Assembly: GCF_028502605.1 (NCBI RefSeq)
Contig: NC_079234.1
Location: forward strand, 3,968,001 to 4,032,000
Source of the DNA: Trichoderma breve
Taxonomy: Eukaryota; Ascomycota; Sordariomycetes; Hypocreales; Hypocreaceae
Length of the DNA: 64,000 bases
Direction: 5' to 3'
The first letter of the stretch is position 1, and each line of letters opens with the position of its first letter. Below are positions 46,001-56,417 of this stretch, one piece after another. The translations under genes and the position numbers were made by a program. The notes under the pieces are model-generated. The model ran no database searches. It saw only the letters and a list, made by a program, of their open reading frames with translations, and was not told the origin of the DNA.

Positions 46001-49000
46001 CGCCAAGGCTTTTGGATTTGGATACGCGGTTTTGTGAGTTGCATTTTTCTCTTTGAGCATTCATTCATCCATCTTTCCTATGCTACTCCATGCACACACC
46101 CTTCCTATTGCATGCCGGCAACTTTATTGATCGCCTTGTCCTTTGATGAATACCCTACACCACTGTCAGTGCGCGTCGTAAGCCCACCTACCTATCAAAG
46201 ACATCTACTGTACGGCTTCTATTTTCTGCTACAAGCATGCTTTGTATACGGAGTCTCCTGCCCGTAAGCAGTCCTCCTTTCACGCCGTCCGCCATAAGCA
46301 GCGCACTAGACCTTTTCCTTTGAAGGCTGCCTGTCTACCCGGACCCGTCGTCAGCAGTCAAACTCGCCCATTCACATTCACCCCAGCTGTGGCGCTCTGC
46401 ACAATGCGGCCCCCAAAAGCCATTTACACCTATTCTTTCCAGCCGTCGTCCATATTTGGAGTCCTCAGCAAGGGCGGCCTCCTTGTGTGGCGTCTGTAAT
46501 ACGAACGAACGCGCAGTGAATACTGCCAGCTGGATGGAATGCGCGAGACAGTAACCGTGGAGTTTGTAGCGAGGTGCCTTGATACTACAACAATGGATGC
46601 GATCTATCATAGTACCAGTAGTGGATGGACAATGCCCTTTTCTTCTTTGAAAGCACGTTGCAACCTGCCATTCATTCTATTGCTCGCTAGCCCTTGAATG
46701 CTTCCCTTTCTTTATCCACTCTCGCTCTTATACTCTCATATTCCAAAGTTCCTGATTCGTCTCTTGTTCATCTCTACGCCGCGACTAACCCACCGACCGT
46801 GCAGAACAGGCATCCAATCCCATTGTCGACGTTCCTCTTGCATGCAAGGACGCAAAAAGCAGAGACAGAGGGGGGGCGTGTGGACTGTGTCGCTTGCCAG
46901 AACCGGCCGTCGCTCGCGACATTCACGCCCCCTCCCTTGTCCTGTGTCTCTCTTTTACTTGTATATTGCATGCCATACCTAAACTGAGACACACAACCAT
47001 CAATTGTTCACTCGAAATTTTCTTTTCGCTGTCTCGGCAACCCATTTTTTTTTTCTCTTCTGCTCTTGAGAGGGCAGTCAGCCCTGCTCGTCAAAAATTG
47101 TGCGCCTTGGGGCCTCTCATCTGACCTCGTCTCGCCAAACAAGCTACATTTTGCCGAAGCGCGAGCCATTCGGACGGCTTCCGTTGGGTCACTTGGCCCT
47201 TTTCGGGAGGGAGCACGCTGCTCTGAAAATTTTCCTGTCATGATCAGTATTTTTTTTTTTTTTTTACTCCCTCTTCGATTTTACTCTCGTCACTTTTGTG
47301 GTTTGGCATGTGAGATTCGGTGAGAGTGCGCAAAACCACGCCACACCAGCCACTTTGTCAAAGTGTCGTCTTTAAAGTGCCCATTACAATGACCGTTAAT
47401 GTGTAAGACAGAAGGAGATGATGCATTGTTGACAAGATAAACTGCATTCCCCGGAGAGGCGAGCAATACAATAGACGTTGTCTCAGCCGGCCATGTCTTG
47501 GCCGTTTCCGTCAGTCGGGCCCTGCCGCTCTGCCTCTATTCGGATCCTGGGTTTTTGACGCGCGCCTCCACAGATCCCATTAATGACTGTTTCAAATCTG
47601 TTCGGGCTAGCACTCTAACTCGGCCCACTGTCCCAACGAAACGGTGCAGCTTTGAGGTTTCACAACCTTGATACAGCTCGACTTGAAGATTGAAGCTGAG
47701 CGCTGACGAGCGTCTGGTGTTTCACCCGTCTCCGTACCCCCTTATTCCCCCATCTATTTGGTACTTGGATGCATCCGTTGTGTAGGAGATAGATAGCGAT
47801 ATCCATGATGCCAAACCCCCTGCAGCTGCTGGCCGTTGATCTGCCCTCTCAGGACCGCGATGCGATCCTGCAGGAACAGGCCGCGTATTCATCGTAGAGT
47901 TTTCCATGGAGTTTCTTTAATTAGAACAAAGGAGACAGTTTGTAAGCGCTCAAACTTTGTTGAGTCTCTGTGGCGAGACCGTGGCCAAGCCAGTAGTTGG
48001 TCACGATGTCACTTAGTCACGATCCTCATTGCCTTTATACTGTGAGCTGACGCAGTGGCTGAACATGCTGCTTTTTTGGCCTATGTGGCTCGGTTTTCGT
48101 AAGAGGCGAGTCTGCTGATGGGTGTATAAATCTACAGTGATTTGAGTCGTAATAGGGCTGTGCAGGTTTGCAACGCCTTTGAGAATGTCAAGTTTGTTGC
48201 TGTCCGTAATCGGAGAGGCCGTGAAAGACACTATGAACTCGCGAGGATTCTATTTTTGTATCACAGTGCCTTTTGTCTGGAGATACTTCCTTCGTCAGTC
48301 GCATTTGGAATCACCTAGATAAATCTGTTCTAAATATATCGTGCTAGAGGAGTCTTCAAAGGTACGATCAAAAGAAGTCGCGAATACTCGACAACAACTC
48401 ATCTTGATCAACGTACTTATTCGTGGCGATGATAAAGTTGTGGGGTAATTTAGATAGAGGCGATTCGGCTGCAACGTTGAAAAGTGTTGATCGAACTCGT
48501 AGGATTCAGTTCATTATTGCTCCTTCGTTGATCGCCGCCTCGCTTAACAGTGGCAGTGCTCGCGGATGATGATCCGTCTGACGCGATCTGGAGACGGACC
48601 CAGAATGTGGATGAGGGAATCTCCACAAGGCGTTACTCCTTGGTTTACTCTTCTTGGCATACAGATAGTTTATCTTGACAGTTGTTAGGGCTATAACGAG
48701 TGCGTTTGAGTTGCATCTACGACCAAGAGTCTGAGGCAGAGGATGAGTTGCGAAACGTTTAATTGACTAAGAGTAGAGAGTATCAAGCCTGCATTTCCAT
48801 CACCACGAATCCTCAATTTTAGGAGCTATCATAGCTCTTTTCGCCAAATGCAGATGTCGTAGATAATGCCCATCCGCAGAAGAGAAACCCGAATCCTTTT
48901 CACCGAACTATTTTCACCTAATAAATGGAGAGAAAGCCGATGCCAACGAAGACGGCCGAAGAAAGAACTTTTGCGACTTCCAGTGCAAATGAGGTAAATG

Positions 49001-49153
49001 AAAAGAAAAGAAAAAGCAAATAACCGAGTGCAAATATTCCCATGTCCCAGCTGTCGCGCTCTCTCACGATTGTGCTCATGTGTCTTAGTTGATATGTCCA
49101 TATACGATTCGAAATCCCAATCGCCAATGCCCTCATATTCACCACTAGCAGAT
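43035..49153. other. 6.1-kb gene-poor stretch
   Basis: No convincing gene is seen. The part next to 43035 is the probable leader and promoter of the minus-strand gene, with TGTTGTTGTTCC and GTAGTAGTAGTA microsatellite tracts near 43218-43235 and 43360-43385. Near 44570-44605 the unit AGCATCAGCAGT is repeated twice. The 45.0-47.4 kb part has polypyrimidine tracts, including a T run at about 47248-47265. Frames of 60-100 codons on both strands show no domain signal. A gene with many short exons or a long non-coding RNA cannot be excluded. Confidence 0.45.
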
Positions 49154-49963
49154 TTACTTGGGGGAATAGCGCTCGTCGTTATCCAAGAGGTATTGCATCC
49201 TGTCTGCGTATTGTTCCATCTTGTTGTCAAGTCGTCCAGGTAGCAGCTTCTCTAGGATGGGATTCCACCTCTCCTTGAACCAATCTAATTCCATCTGATC
49301 ATCAATACATGCATACCCTTTGCTCAGCTGTCGGTGCTGTTCACGCAGCGCCATGAAAATGTAGGACGCGCGAGGGAATACACGTTCAACTATCCGACAG
49401 AAATTTCTATCTTCGACAGCAGGAATGCTAGCTGAGGCGCACATGGAAGATACAATGGCCTTCATGTCTAGAGCTAGAAGTGACTGGAGAGTTTGTACCG
49501 TCCTTAAAGCATCCAGTTGCTCCCAACACTCTCGTTCTTTCGCGATGGCGGATCTGAGAAGAGCGATGACGACCGGAGCCATGGTTGGATCCGCGGGAAT
49601 CTTAGAAAGCACCTCTTGTGTCGTAGTCCAAATCGAATGCTTGACTGCCGGTGCCAGGTCAATGAGTCTCTTGGCAACTGCCGCCTCTGCTCCAGGGCCC
49701 CATAGGATACGTGTATCGAACTGGGGCTTTATGAACTGAGGCCTTATGAAGGACCATTCATCAGGGAATACCGCACCAGTCATTGACATCTTTCCACGTT
49801 CATCATAGTAGATGTGCTCCCCATTAGCTACTTTTACTCCGAGCTGGTTCTCCAGGAAGCTCATATTGAGTCGTTGGACCTCAGCATCTAGGCAAACGGG
49901 CGTGTGAAGGACGGTGTTCTGGAGGTCCTCCGGAACTTCCTCTTGGCTACAAGAATCAGCCAT
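49154..49963 (-). CDS. Hypothetical helical protein (269 aa)
   Basis: Intronless minus-strand frame from an ATG at 49963 (context AACCATGG on the opposite strand, giving GCCATGGCTGA-like opening MADSCSQEE). The protein is mostly predicted helical with no signal peptide or membrane segment: residues ~85-190 contain long Ala/Leu-rich helices (AEAAVAKRLIDLAPAVKHSIW, split at its Pro; LQSLLALDMKAIVSSMC), and the C-terminal part is charged (WFKERWNPILEKLLPGRLD). I do not recognise the family. A purine-rich stretch on the plus strand just upstream (about 50110-50210) reads as a CT-rich leader on the coding strand, consistent with a real transcribed gene. Confidence 0.6.
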   Translation of the reverse strand: MADSCSQEEVPEDLQNTVLHTPVCLDAEVQRLNMSFLENQLGVKVANGEHIYYDERGKMSMTGAVFPDEWSFIRPQFIKPQFDTRILWGPGAEAAVAKRLIDLAPAVKHSIWTTTQEVLSKIPADPTMAPVVIALLRSAIAKERECWEQLDALRTVQTLQSLLALDMKAIVSSMCASASIPAVEDRNFCRIVERVFPRASYIFMALREQHRQLSKGYACIDDQMELDWFKERWNPILEKLLPGRLDNKMEQYADRMQYLLDNDERYSPK

Positions 49964-50612
49964 GGTTGCCGTCAGTGATGATTTCGTTTCCGAATGAATA
50001 GTTTAAGACCTTGAGGGTAAAATTGGAGATTAAAAAACTGAATGCGCTTGGAGGGACTGGTCTTGATAGACTCGTTGCCGAACTGCGAAGAGATAGCCGC
50101 AGATGAATGGATAGAGGATAGAAGACTGAAGATCAAAGTCGGGAGAAGAGAAGAGATGGGGAAGAAGAAAAACAGAGAGAGGTCAAAAGAAAAGCGAAGG
50201 GGCTTTAAATGCTCAACGGAGAGCGCAGGAGAAGCAAACGAGAAGTGGAAAGCGGTCAAGAGGAAATGCAAACGCGAGCGTTAAAGAGGGCGAAGTGGTT
50301 GCTACGCAAGAAATACCTTTAATAAAGTGAATTATTCTCATTAGATCAAGTATTTCCTGCTGGTGACTCTCCGTTCGGGCATCTGGCTCATTAAACAGTG
50401 TCATCTGGCCACCAGTTGATCTGCTTGCTTCATGTCTCTAGGCTGAGAAACTACACGAAGTCAATTGAAGGGACAATTCTCCAACATCAACATGTTCATG
50501 ATATTAGCAGAGGCTAGAATTGGATAAATAGAGCTACACCTCTGTTTTGTGCTTCAAATTCACTACATGCGTATATAAATGTACCCGACACGCTTTTCCA
50601 TATATTCCAAAC
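49964..50612. other. Promoter of hypothetical gene and MFS 3' flank
   Basis: No gene is supported. On the coding (minus) strand the stretch upstream of 49963 is CT-rich, a usual fungal core-promoter feature. Confidence 0.45.
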
Positions 50613-52090
50613 TTATTTCGACAGTCCTTTGTAACCATGCCACGCTAAAACAATAAAAGCAGCAAATAACGATGTCGCTCCTGTCACAATTACCATGGGC
50701 TCGTACTTGTTGCCCGCGTAATGCTCCCGAATCACCTCCCTCGGCGCCATCAATCCGGCACTGAGAGGTCCAACCAAGATATTTCCAACGCCCATCAAAA
50801 ACACAAATATAGCATACGTGGCAAACACCGTCGACGGATCATCGCTGACAGCCCGACCCATGGCCACACGCATGGTTCCGAACCCAAAAGCAAAGAAGCC
50901 GTAGATGAAACTAAAGACGGCGAGAAGCGGCAGTGACTTGGCCAGGCCCCAAAACGTAAACGACGCCGTCGCCGCAAAGGCGCAGCAAATAGTCATTAAC
51001 AGGCTCACGGGCAGACTTTTATCTGAGAGGTAGCCAAAGGCGAATTGTCCCAGAACCTGCGCAATTGACATGAGGCAGACCAACAACGCGCCCTTGATGG
51101 AGGAAATGTCAAAGAGAGAAGCGTAAGAGGGTAAGAAGACGACCGGGAAAAAGAAGCCGATTCCTTGGACCAGGACTGCGGAGCCGTAAATCCAGAAAAG
51201 AGGCTGCTTCAGAAAGTCCCAGTTGATCCTCGCCAAGTTGGCCTGATCTGAGGCTGGCAGTCGAGCCTTGAATAGAGGGAGCAAGGGAGCAGTCAAGACC
51301 GCCATCGCAACAGCACAAGCCCTTAACGTGACCTTATACCCATATCGTCGGAGAAGCGCATCAATGATGAAGGGAAGAACTGCTCCAGTAGCACCAGAAG
51401 ATGCAGAGATGAGTCCAAACGCCATGCCCTTTCGCGCAACCCACCACTCATTTACCATGCTCACGATGGGCATCGAAATGAGTACAAAACCAAGTCCATA
51501 GAGCGCTCCTTGCGTTGCAATGAGGCCATTGACAGAAGAAGTAAATGACGCGGACAAGAGTCCGGCGATGCTCAGAACCCAGCCCAAGTAAATCTGGTGT
51601 CGCTGGTATTTGGGAAACTTTCTCGCCAGCATAGCGGAAAAGGGCGATCCAAAGTAGTAAAAGCCCGTAGACAAGACTCCAACGACGGGGATCCGGACGG
51701 CGTCTTTTTGGAACTCGGGCACGTCGGAGTAGTATCTCTGAAAGACTCCGTAGCTGCCAGGAAAGCCTATCCATCTGTCAGTTCGTTATACTTGAAGGAG
51801 ATGAGGCCATAGTATGTACCCCAAAATAATGCATCGAATGCAAATGCGCCTAGAAGAGTTGCCCAGGCATCTCGGCCTCGATCAACGGGCTTCAGTTCCT
51901 GCGTAATAGTTTCGTTTTCGTGAGGGCTGGCAATTGCTTCATTGTGGTTCTGGGAATAGAGCTGCGATAGCTCAACGTCTAATCGTCCTCTTTCAAGCTC
52001 TCCATCCCGCTTGCTTATTTCGTCGCGAGAACGAGAATATCGTGGCGAGAGTTCATATTCCACTTCAGTAGCTGTTTCCGTCGCACTCAT
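50613..52090 (-). CDS. MFS transporter, monocarboxylate-porter type
   Basis: Two exons on the minus strand: 52090-51820 and 51766-50613 (intron 53 bp, GTACAT donor), giving 474 residues. After a ~75-residue hydrophilic N-terminus rich in Glu/Ser, twelve membrane segments can be followed: AWATLLGAFAFDALFWGFPGSYGVF (split by its Gly residues), VGVLSTGFYYFGSPFSAML, IYLGWVLSIAGLLSASF, LIATQGALYGLGFVLISMP, GMAFGLISASSGATGAVLP, a long loop, WIYGSAVLVQGIGFFFPVV, and the second half to ATSLFAAFIVLAW. The layout and the motif NEWWVARKGMAFGL match fungal monocarboxylate transporter homologues (SLC16-like, Mch family), whose cargo is mostly unknown. It lies directly downstream of the hotdog thioesterase gene on the same strand, separated by 531 bp. 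Confidence 0.85.
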
Positions 52091-52621
52091 GGCTCAATTG
52101 GATTCAGGTCTTCATCAATTGAGTCTTTAAACCAACAATACTTCCACTATGTAAAAACACAAAACAAAACGAAACTTAATACTTCTTTCAGTCCCCCAGA
52201 AAACTTCCAGAATCAACGATTGCGTTTCCTCCCCCACAATCCTAGCGCCCGCAAATCGCGATGTCGGAACCCGACCATAGCCGGAATTCTTTCTCAGCGG
52301 GGCTTCTCGACAAGTTCCACAGAAAAGTTCGGTGTGAGTCAAATTAAGAGCATCTGCGCCTTTCCAAGTACAAGCAGATGGAATCGTCCAAAGCTTATTC
52401 AATGTTATTAGGGGTTCTTCGGCTATGTTTTTAACCGCTTGCAAATGCCGGGGCTAAGAGCGTATCACAGTGAGCCACGAGGCAATCCACGACGAAGTCT
52501 TATCTCTCAAAGGCGCGCCTTGTTATCCATCTATAGATCTATTAATCTTCTGTAATCTATCACCATCATATCATCAAATCGCCCGGTATAATAGTATACA
52601 TAGTATGTACAATGCACATGT
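52091..52621. other. Promoter of MFS gene and thioesterase 3' flank
   Basis: This intergenic stretch has no supported gene. Short frames near 52127-52444 show no domain. Confidence 0.5.
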
Positions 52622-53134
52622 CTAATTCCTCACCTCACCGTCCGTCTTCGGCTTCGCAGTCCCTCTCACAAACTTGGTGTGATGGCCCTTGGTCACCAGC
52701 GTCTTCTTCTCCTCTCCATCCACAACCTCAACTTTCTGAATCAAAATCGTCACAAACGCCATCGATCCCCCAACTTTCTCCGCCGTTGCCACAATCTCCA
52801 CGACATCTCCGGCTCCCGCCGCGCTGCTCAAGTAACTGATGTGCATGTCGACGCTCGCGCCCGTCTTTTCCCTCAGGTCCCATGAGGCAATTGCCAGTCC
52901 CGTTGTGAAGTCGATAAAGGCCGCTGAGACAGCGCCATGCAGACCGCCTTTGGAGTTGAGATGTGTAGATGTAAGAGTGAGGCGGCTGACGACTGTGCCG
53001 GCGACGACAGAAGTTTGCTTGATGCCGGACAGGAAGATGTTGTAAATGCTGCTGTTTTGGAGCAGCCAATCGGACAGCTGCTCGACGTGAGCTGTCCGCT
53101 TGGCCTCGAGTTCTAGTTGCTCTTGTGAAGCCAT
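52622..53134 (-). CDS. Hotdog-fold thioesterase (PaaI/Acot13-like)
   Basis: Intronless minus-strand frame of 170 residues. The ATG at 53134 (MASQEQLELEAKRTAH, GCCATGG context) is chosen; further upstream codons in the same frame encode no conserved sequence. The hotdog core is clear: VAGTVVSRLTLTSTHLNSKGGLHGAVSAAFIDFTTGLAIASW, where the HGAVSA helix start and the Asp in FIDFTT are the family's active-site elements, then the strand GASVDMHISYLSSAAGAGDVVEIVATAEKVGGSMAFV is the second half of the sheet (shown here as the region ~96-132). The enzyme would hydrolyse acyl-CoA thioesters of unknown chain type. The C-terminal tail is Lys-rich (ending DGEVRN) and lacks a PTS1. Confidence 0.85.
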   Translation of the reverse strand: MASQEQLELEAKRTAHVEQLSDWLLQNSSIYNIFLSGIKQTSVVAGTVVSRLTLTSTHLNSKGGLHGAVSAAFIDFTTGLAIASWDLREKTGASVDMHISYLSSAAGAGDVVEIVATAEKVGGSMAFVTILIQKVEVVDGEEKKTLVTKGHHTKFVRGTAKPKTDGEVRN

Positions 53135-53523
53135 GGCTGTATCTTCCTCTTGTTTCTCGCCTCTAGATACGCGATGAGTGAGAGAGGAGCCGAGTTGTAT
53201 GTTTGTGAAATGTTGAGGTTGAGGCTCCACAAGGAATTGGTGGAGACTTTGGCTCGGGTCTTCTTTCAGTCTTATCGCAATCAATCTCAATCGCCACGGC
53301 TATTCCGAGTTTCACTTCACTTGGCAACTTCATTCACAACATTGAGTGTACAGCACAATAGATGCACTATCAGTCTTGTGAGCAGTAAACTCATAGCGAC
53401 TTCATTATTATTTAATTGAAGGCTCAATATATTCCACCTAATTAGGAGTTGTCAGAGCCATATGAAGGCAAATATACGCATGCTTCGTCAATACATTAAG
53501 CCATTCGTACAAGAACTAGATCA
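53135..53523. other. Spacer between thioesterase promoter and CFEM gene 3' end
   Basis: About 390 bp of non-coding DNA. Nothing is recognised except the expected promoter and 3' flank. Confidence 0.5.
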
Positions 53524-56417
53524 TCACAGCACAACGGCAATCGCCCAGGTGAGAGCGAAAACACCAGCAACAAGGCTCATCTCCAATCGAGAACCTGCAC
53601 TGGGAGGAATGGTCGGGGGAGCAGTAGGCTGACTTCCGCCTCCGTTGCCGCCTCCATTACCTCCTCCGTTTCCGCCGCTTCCACCCTCTCCTCCGGATCC
53701 TCCAGAACCTCCTGATCCTCCGGATCCGCCAGTAGGCTCACTGCCTCCGCTTCCTCCTTCACCACCTCCGCTGCCTCCAGTAGGAGAGCCGGAGCCGCCG
53801 GAGCCTCCACTGCCACCACTGCCACCACTGCCACCGCAGTTGGAAGAACCAGTCGAGCCGGTAGCGCAAGCACACACGGAAGAAGCTCCGGTGATGACGG
53901 CTTCCAGAGAGGCTGCGGGACAGGCTGTCGCAACGCAAGGAACCAGGATCTGGGACAGACTGGCCTGAGCTGCGGGCTGGCACTGGCATGCGTAGTCGTC
54001 CACGCCGCAAGAGATCTTAGGAGCAGCGCTGGTGAAGCAGGCTTGAGCGCAAGATGGAACAGCCGAGGTAGCAACAGCACCGCAGTCGGGAGCTTCAGTG
54101 TTGCAGGTAGGAGAAGCACCACCGCCACCACCAGGAGTCGTGGTAGGAGAGCTGCCACCACCGTTACCACCGCTGTTGCTAGGGCCGGAGCCGCCAGAGC
54201 TGCCGCCGCCGGGGGGACCAGAACTTTGACAAGTTCCAGGGGCAACAAGTGTAGGTGAAGCACTAGCACAAGCGCAAACTACAAGACGAACGGGTTAGCA
54301 TGGAGGTTTGTTTAGAAGAAGATGTATAAACAAGTAGCCTCTTACCTGAGCTGGCTCCAGTAATAACGGCTTGCAGAGAAGCAGGAGGGCAAGCCGTTGC
54401 CACGCAGGGAACGAGCAGCTGAGTCAGGCTAGCCTGAGCCTCAGGCTTGCACTGGCAGTCATAGTCATGGACATCACAAGGAATCTTGGGTGCAGCAGAT
54501 GTGAAGCACGCCTGAGCGCATGAAGGAACTGCTGAGCTGGCCACAGCGTCACAGGTCTTGACAGGCACAGGCTGGCAGTTGGAGCCAGTGGCTGAGGTTC
54601 CAGGGCCGGTAGTTGTGACTGGTGGCGGCGGGTAAGAGTTGCCACCTCCGGGCTGTGATGAGGATTGAGAACCTCCGGGACCTGTGGTGGTGGTGGCCGG
54701 TGGTGAAGTTCCACAGTCGCCAGGGCTAGGGGGCGCGGTGGCACAGGCACAAACTATAAGAGAGATGGTTAGCATGAAAATTTATCTTTGATATAAATAA
54801 GGGGTTGATTCTTACCCTGAGAGGCACCGGCAATGACAGCCTGGAGCGAAGCAGCAGGACAAGCTGTAGCAACGCAAGGGACAAGCAGCTGAGTCAAGCT
54901 AGACTGAGCTGCAGGCTGGCACTGGCAAGCATAGTCATGAACATCACAAGGAATCTTGGGAGCGGCACTGCTGAAGCAAGCCTGAGCACAGGACGGGACG
55001 GCGCTGCTGGCAACAGGACCACAGTCAGATGTGGTTCCGGGCTTGCAAGTCGTACCGGGACCACCAGGGCCGGAAGATGATCCAGGGGGAGCTGAAGTAA
55101 TCACGCTGCTGGAAGTAGTGCAGGGAGTCTCTGATGAATTGGGAGGTGTAGTAGTCTCTGCAGTTGTGGTTGCTGGGGCTGAGGTGCAAGGCGTAGTTGG
55201 GTGAGCTGTGACGCAACCACAGAGGCTGGAGACTTGGTTAAGAACGTCAAGGGCAGTGTTACCGCAGTTTCCTAGAACACAGTTGACAGCAGCACCTTGA
55301 ATGACATCGGTCTTGCCACATTGACATTCATAGTCAGAGACGGCGCAACTGGCTTGAGTGACAGCGGCAGACTCAATGCATGGTTTGGCACAATCATACA
55401 CGGCATCAGCGCTAGCCTGGCAGGGAGAAGTAGAGTCACAGCCGGGGGCAGCAGTTGTAGTAGTGCCGGGTGCTGAGGTGATGGGGCCAGTCGTTGATGA
55501 GGGAGGCTCTGTGGTGTCTGACTCTGAGCAATCCGAAGTAGACTCAGTCGTAGCAGGAGGTTGAGTCGTAGTGGCAGGAGGTCCAGTCGTTGTAGCTGGA
55601 GCCGAGGTGCAAGGAACCGTTGGATGCGCTGTGACGCAACCACAGAGGCTAGAGACTTGGTTAAGGACGTCAAGGGCAGTGTTACCACAGTTTCCTAGGA
55701 CACAGTTGACAGCAGCACCCTGGATAACATCGGTCTTGCCGCATTGGCATTCATAGTCAGAGACGGCACAGCTAGCCTGAGTGACAGCAGCAGACTCAAT
55801 ACACGGCTTGGCACAGTCGTAGACAGCATCAGCACTGGCCTGGCAGGGAGAGACGGAATCGCAGCCTCCAGTGGTGTTGGGAGGAGTTGTAGTCGTCGGG
55901 GGTTCTGTCGTTGGAGGAGCTGTCGTTGTGGGAGGCTCAGTAGGAGGCTGGTAAGGAGTGCTTGTCGACGATGTTGTAGGAGGCTCAGTAGTTGTGGGAG
56001 GCTGGTAAGGAGGACTTGTCGAGGATGATGTGCTCGTTGATGAGCAAGCACTTGTCGGGTTGGCTGTAACGCACGAACATAAAGCTCCAACTTGATCGAG
56101 AACTGCGACAGCTACGTTATTTGTTAGAAGATGAACAATCTAGATTTATCAAAGTGTTACGAACCTCCACCGAATCCACACGCGCCTATGATACAGTTTG
56201 CAGCTGCGCCTTGAATAACGCCTTGCTGGTCGCATTGGCACTTGTAGTCTCCCGTAGCACAGGCTGCCTGAGTGACAGCGGCAGACTGGATACACGATGT
56301 TGCACAGGTGGCAACAGCATCGGCACTGGCCTGGCAAGGGCTAGAGCTATCGCAATGCGTGCCCGCGACGATGTGAGCAAGAGCCAAAAGGCCCACGGCT
56401 CCGACGGTTTGTCTCAT
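53524..56417 (-). CDS. GPI-anchored protein with six CFEM domains
   Basis: Four exons on the minus strand: 56417-56165, 56111-54816, 54753-54346, 54278-53524 (903 residues). It has a signal peptide (MRQTVGAVGLLALAHIVAG, then THC), six CFEM domains separated by Thr/Pro/Ser-rich linkers, a long Gly/Ser (GGSGGS) stretch, and a GPI-anchor signal (PPSAGSRLEM then a hydrophobic tail ending AIAVVL). The domains fall in two subtypes: A (1-3, QASADAV..C, QCGKTDVIQGAA type) and B (4-6, VPSCAQACF, LLVPCVATACPAASLQAVI type). The Asp before the CxC pair (DYKCQC, DYECQC, DYACQC, DDYACQC) that ligates haem in known haem-binding CFEM proteins is present in all six. The role is cell-wall haem/iron capture or surface adhesion, by family inference. 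Domains 2 and 3 are almost identical, also in DNA, and introns sit at the same point in domains 4 and 5 (before VCACA) but not in 6. Confidence 0.9.
55205..55870 (-). repeat. Near-identical tandem CFEM-encoding DNA units
   Basis: The DNA at about 55205-55450 and 55625-55870 is nearly identical over ~245 bp, differing at scattered synonymous positions (for example AAGAACGTCAAGGGCAGTGT vs AAGGACGTCAAGGGCAGTGT). Each encodes a full subtype-A CFEM domain. This is a recent in-frame duplication inside the gene. Confidence 0.85.

Noticed and set aside
53577..54269. 230-codon minus-strand frame of Leu/Ala/Val/Pro-rich sequence
   Set aside because: It overlaps the CFEM gene on the same strand in another frame; its composition is the shifted reading of Gly/Ser repeats.
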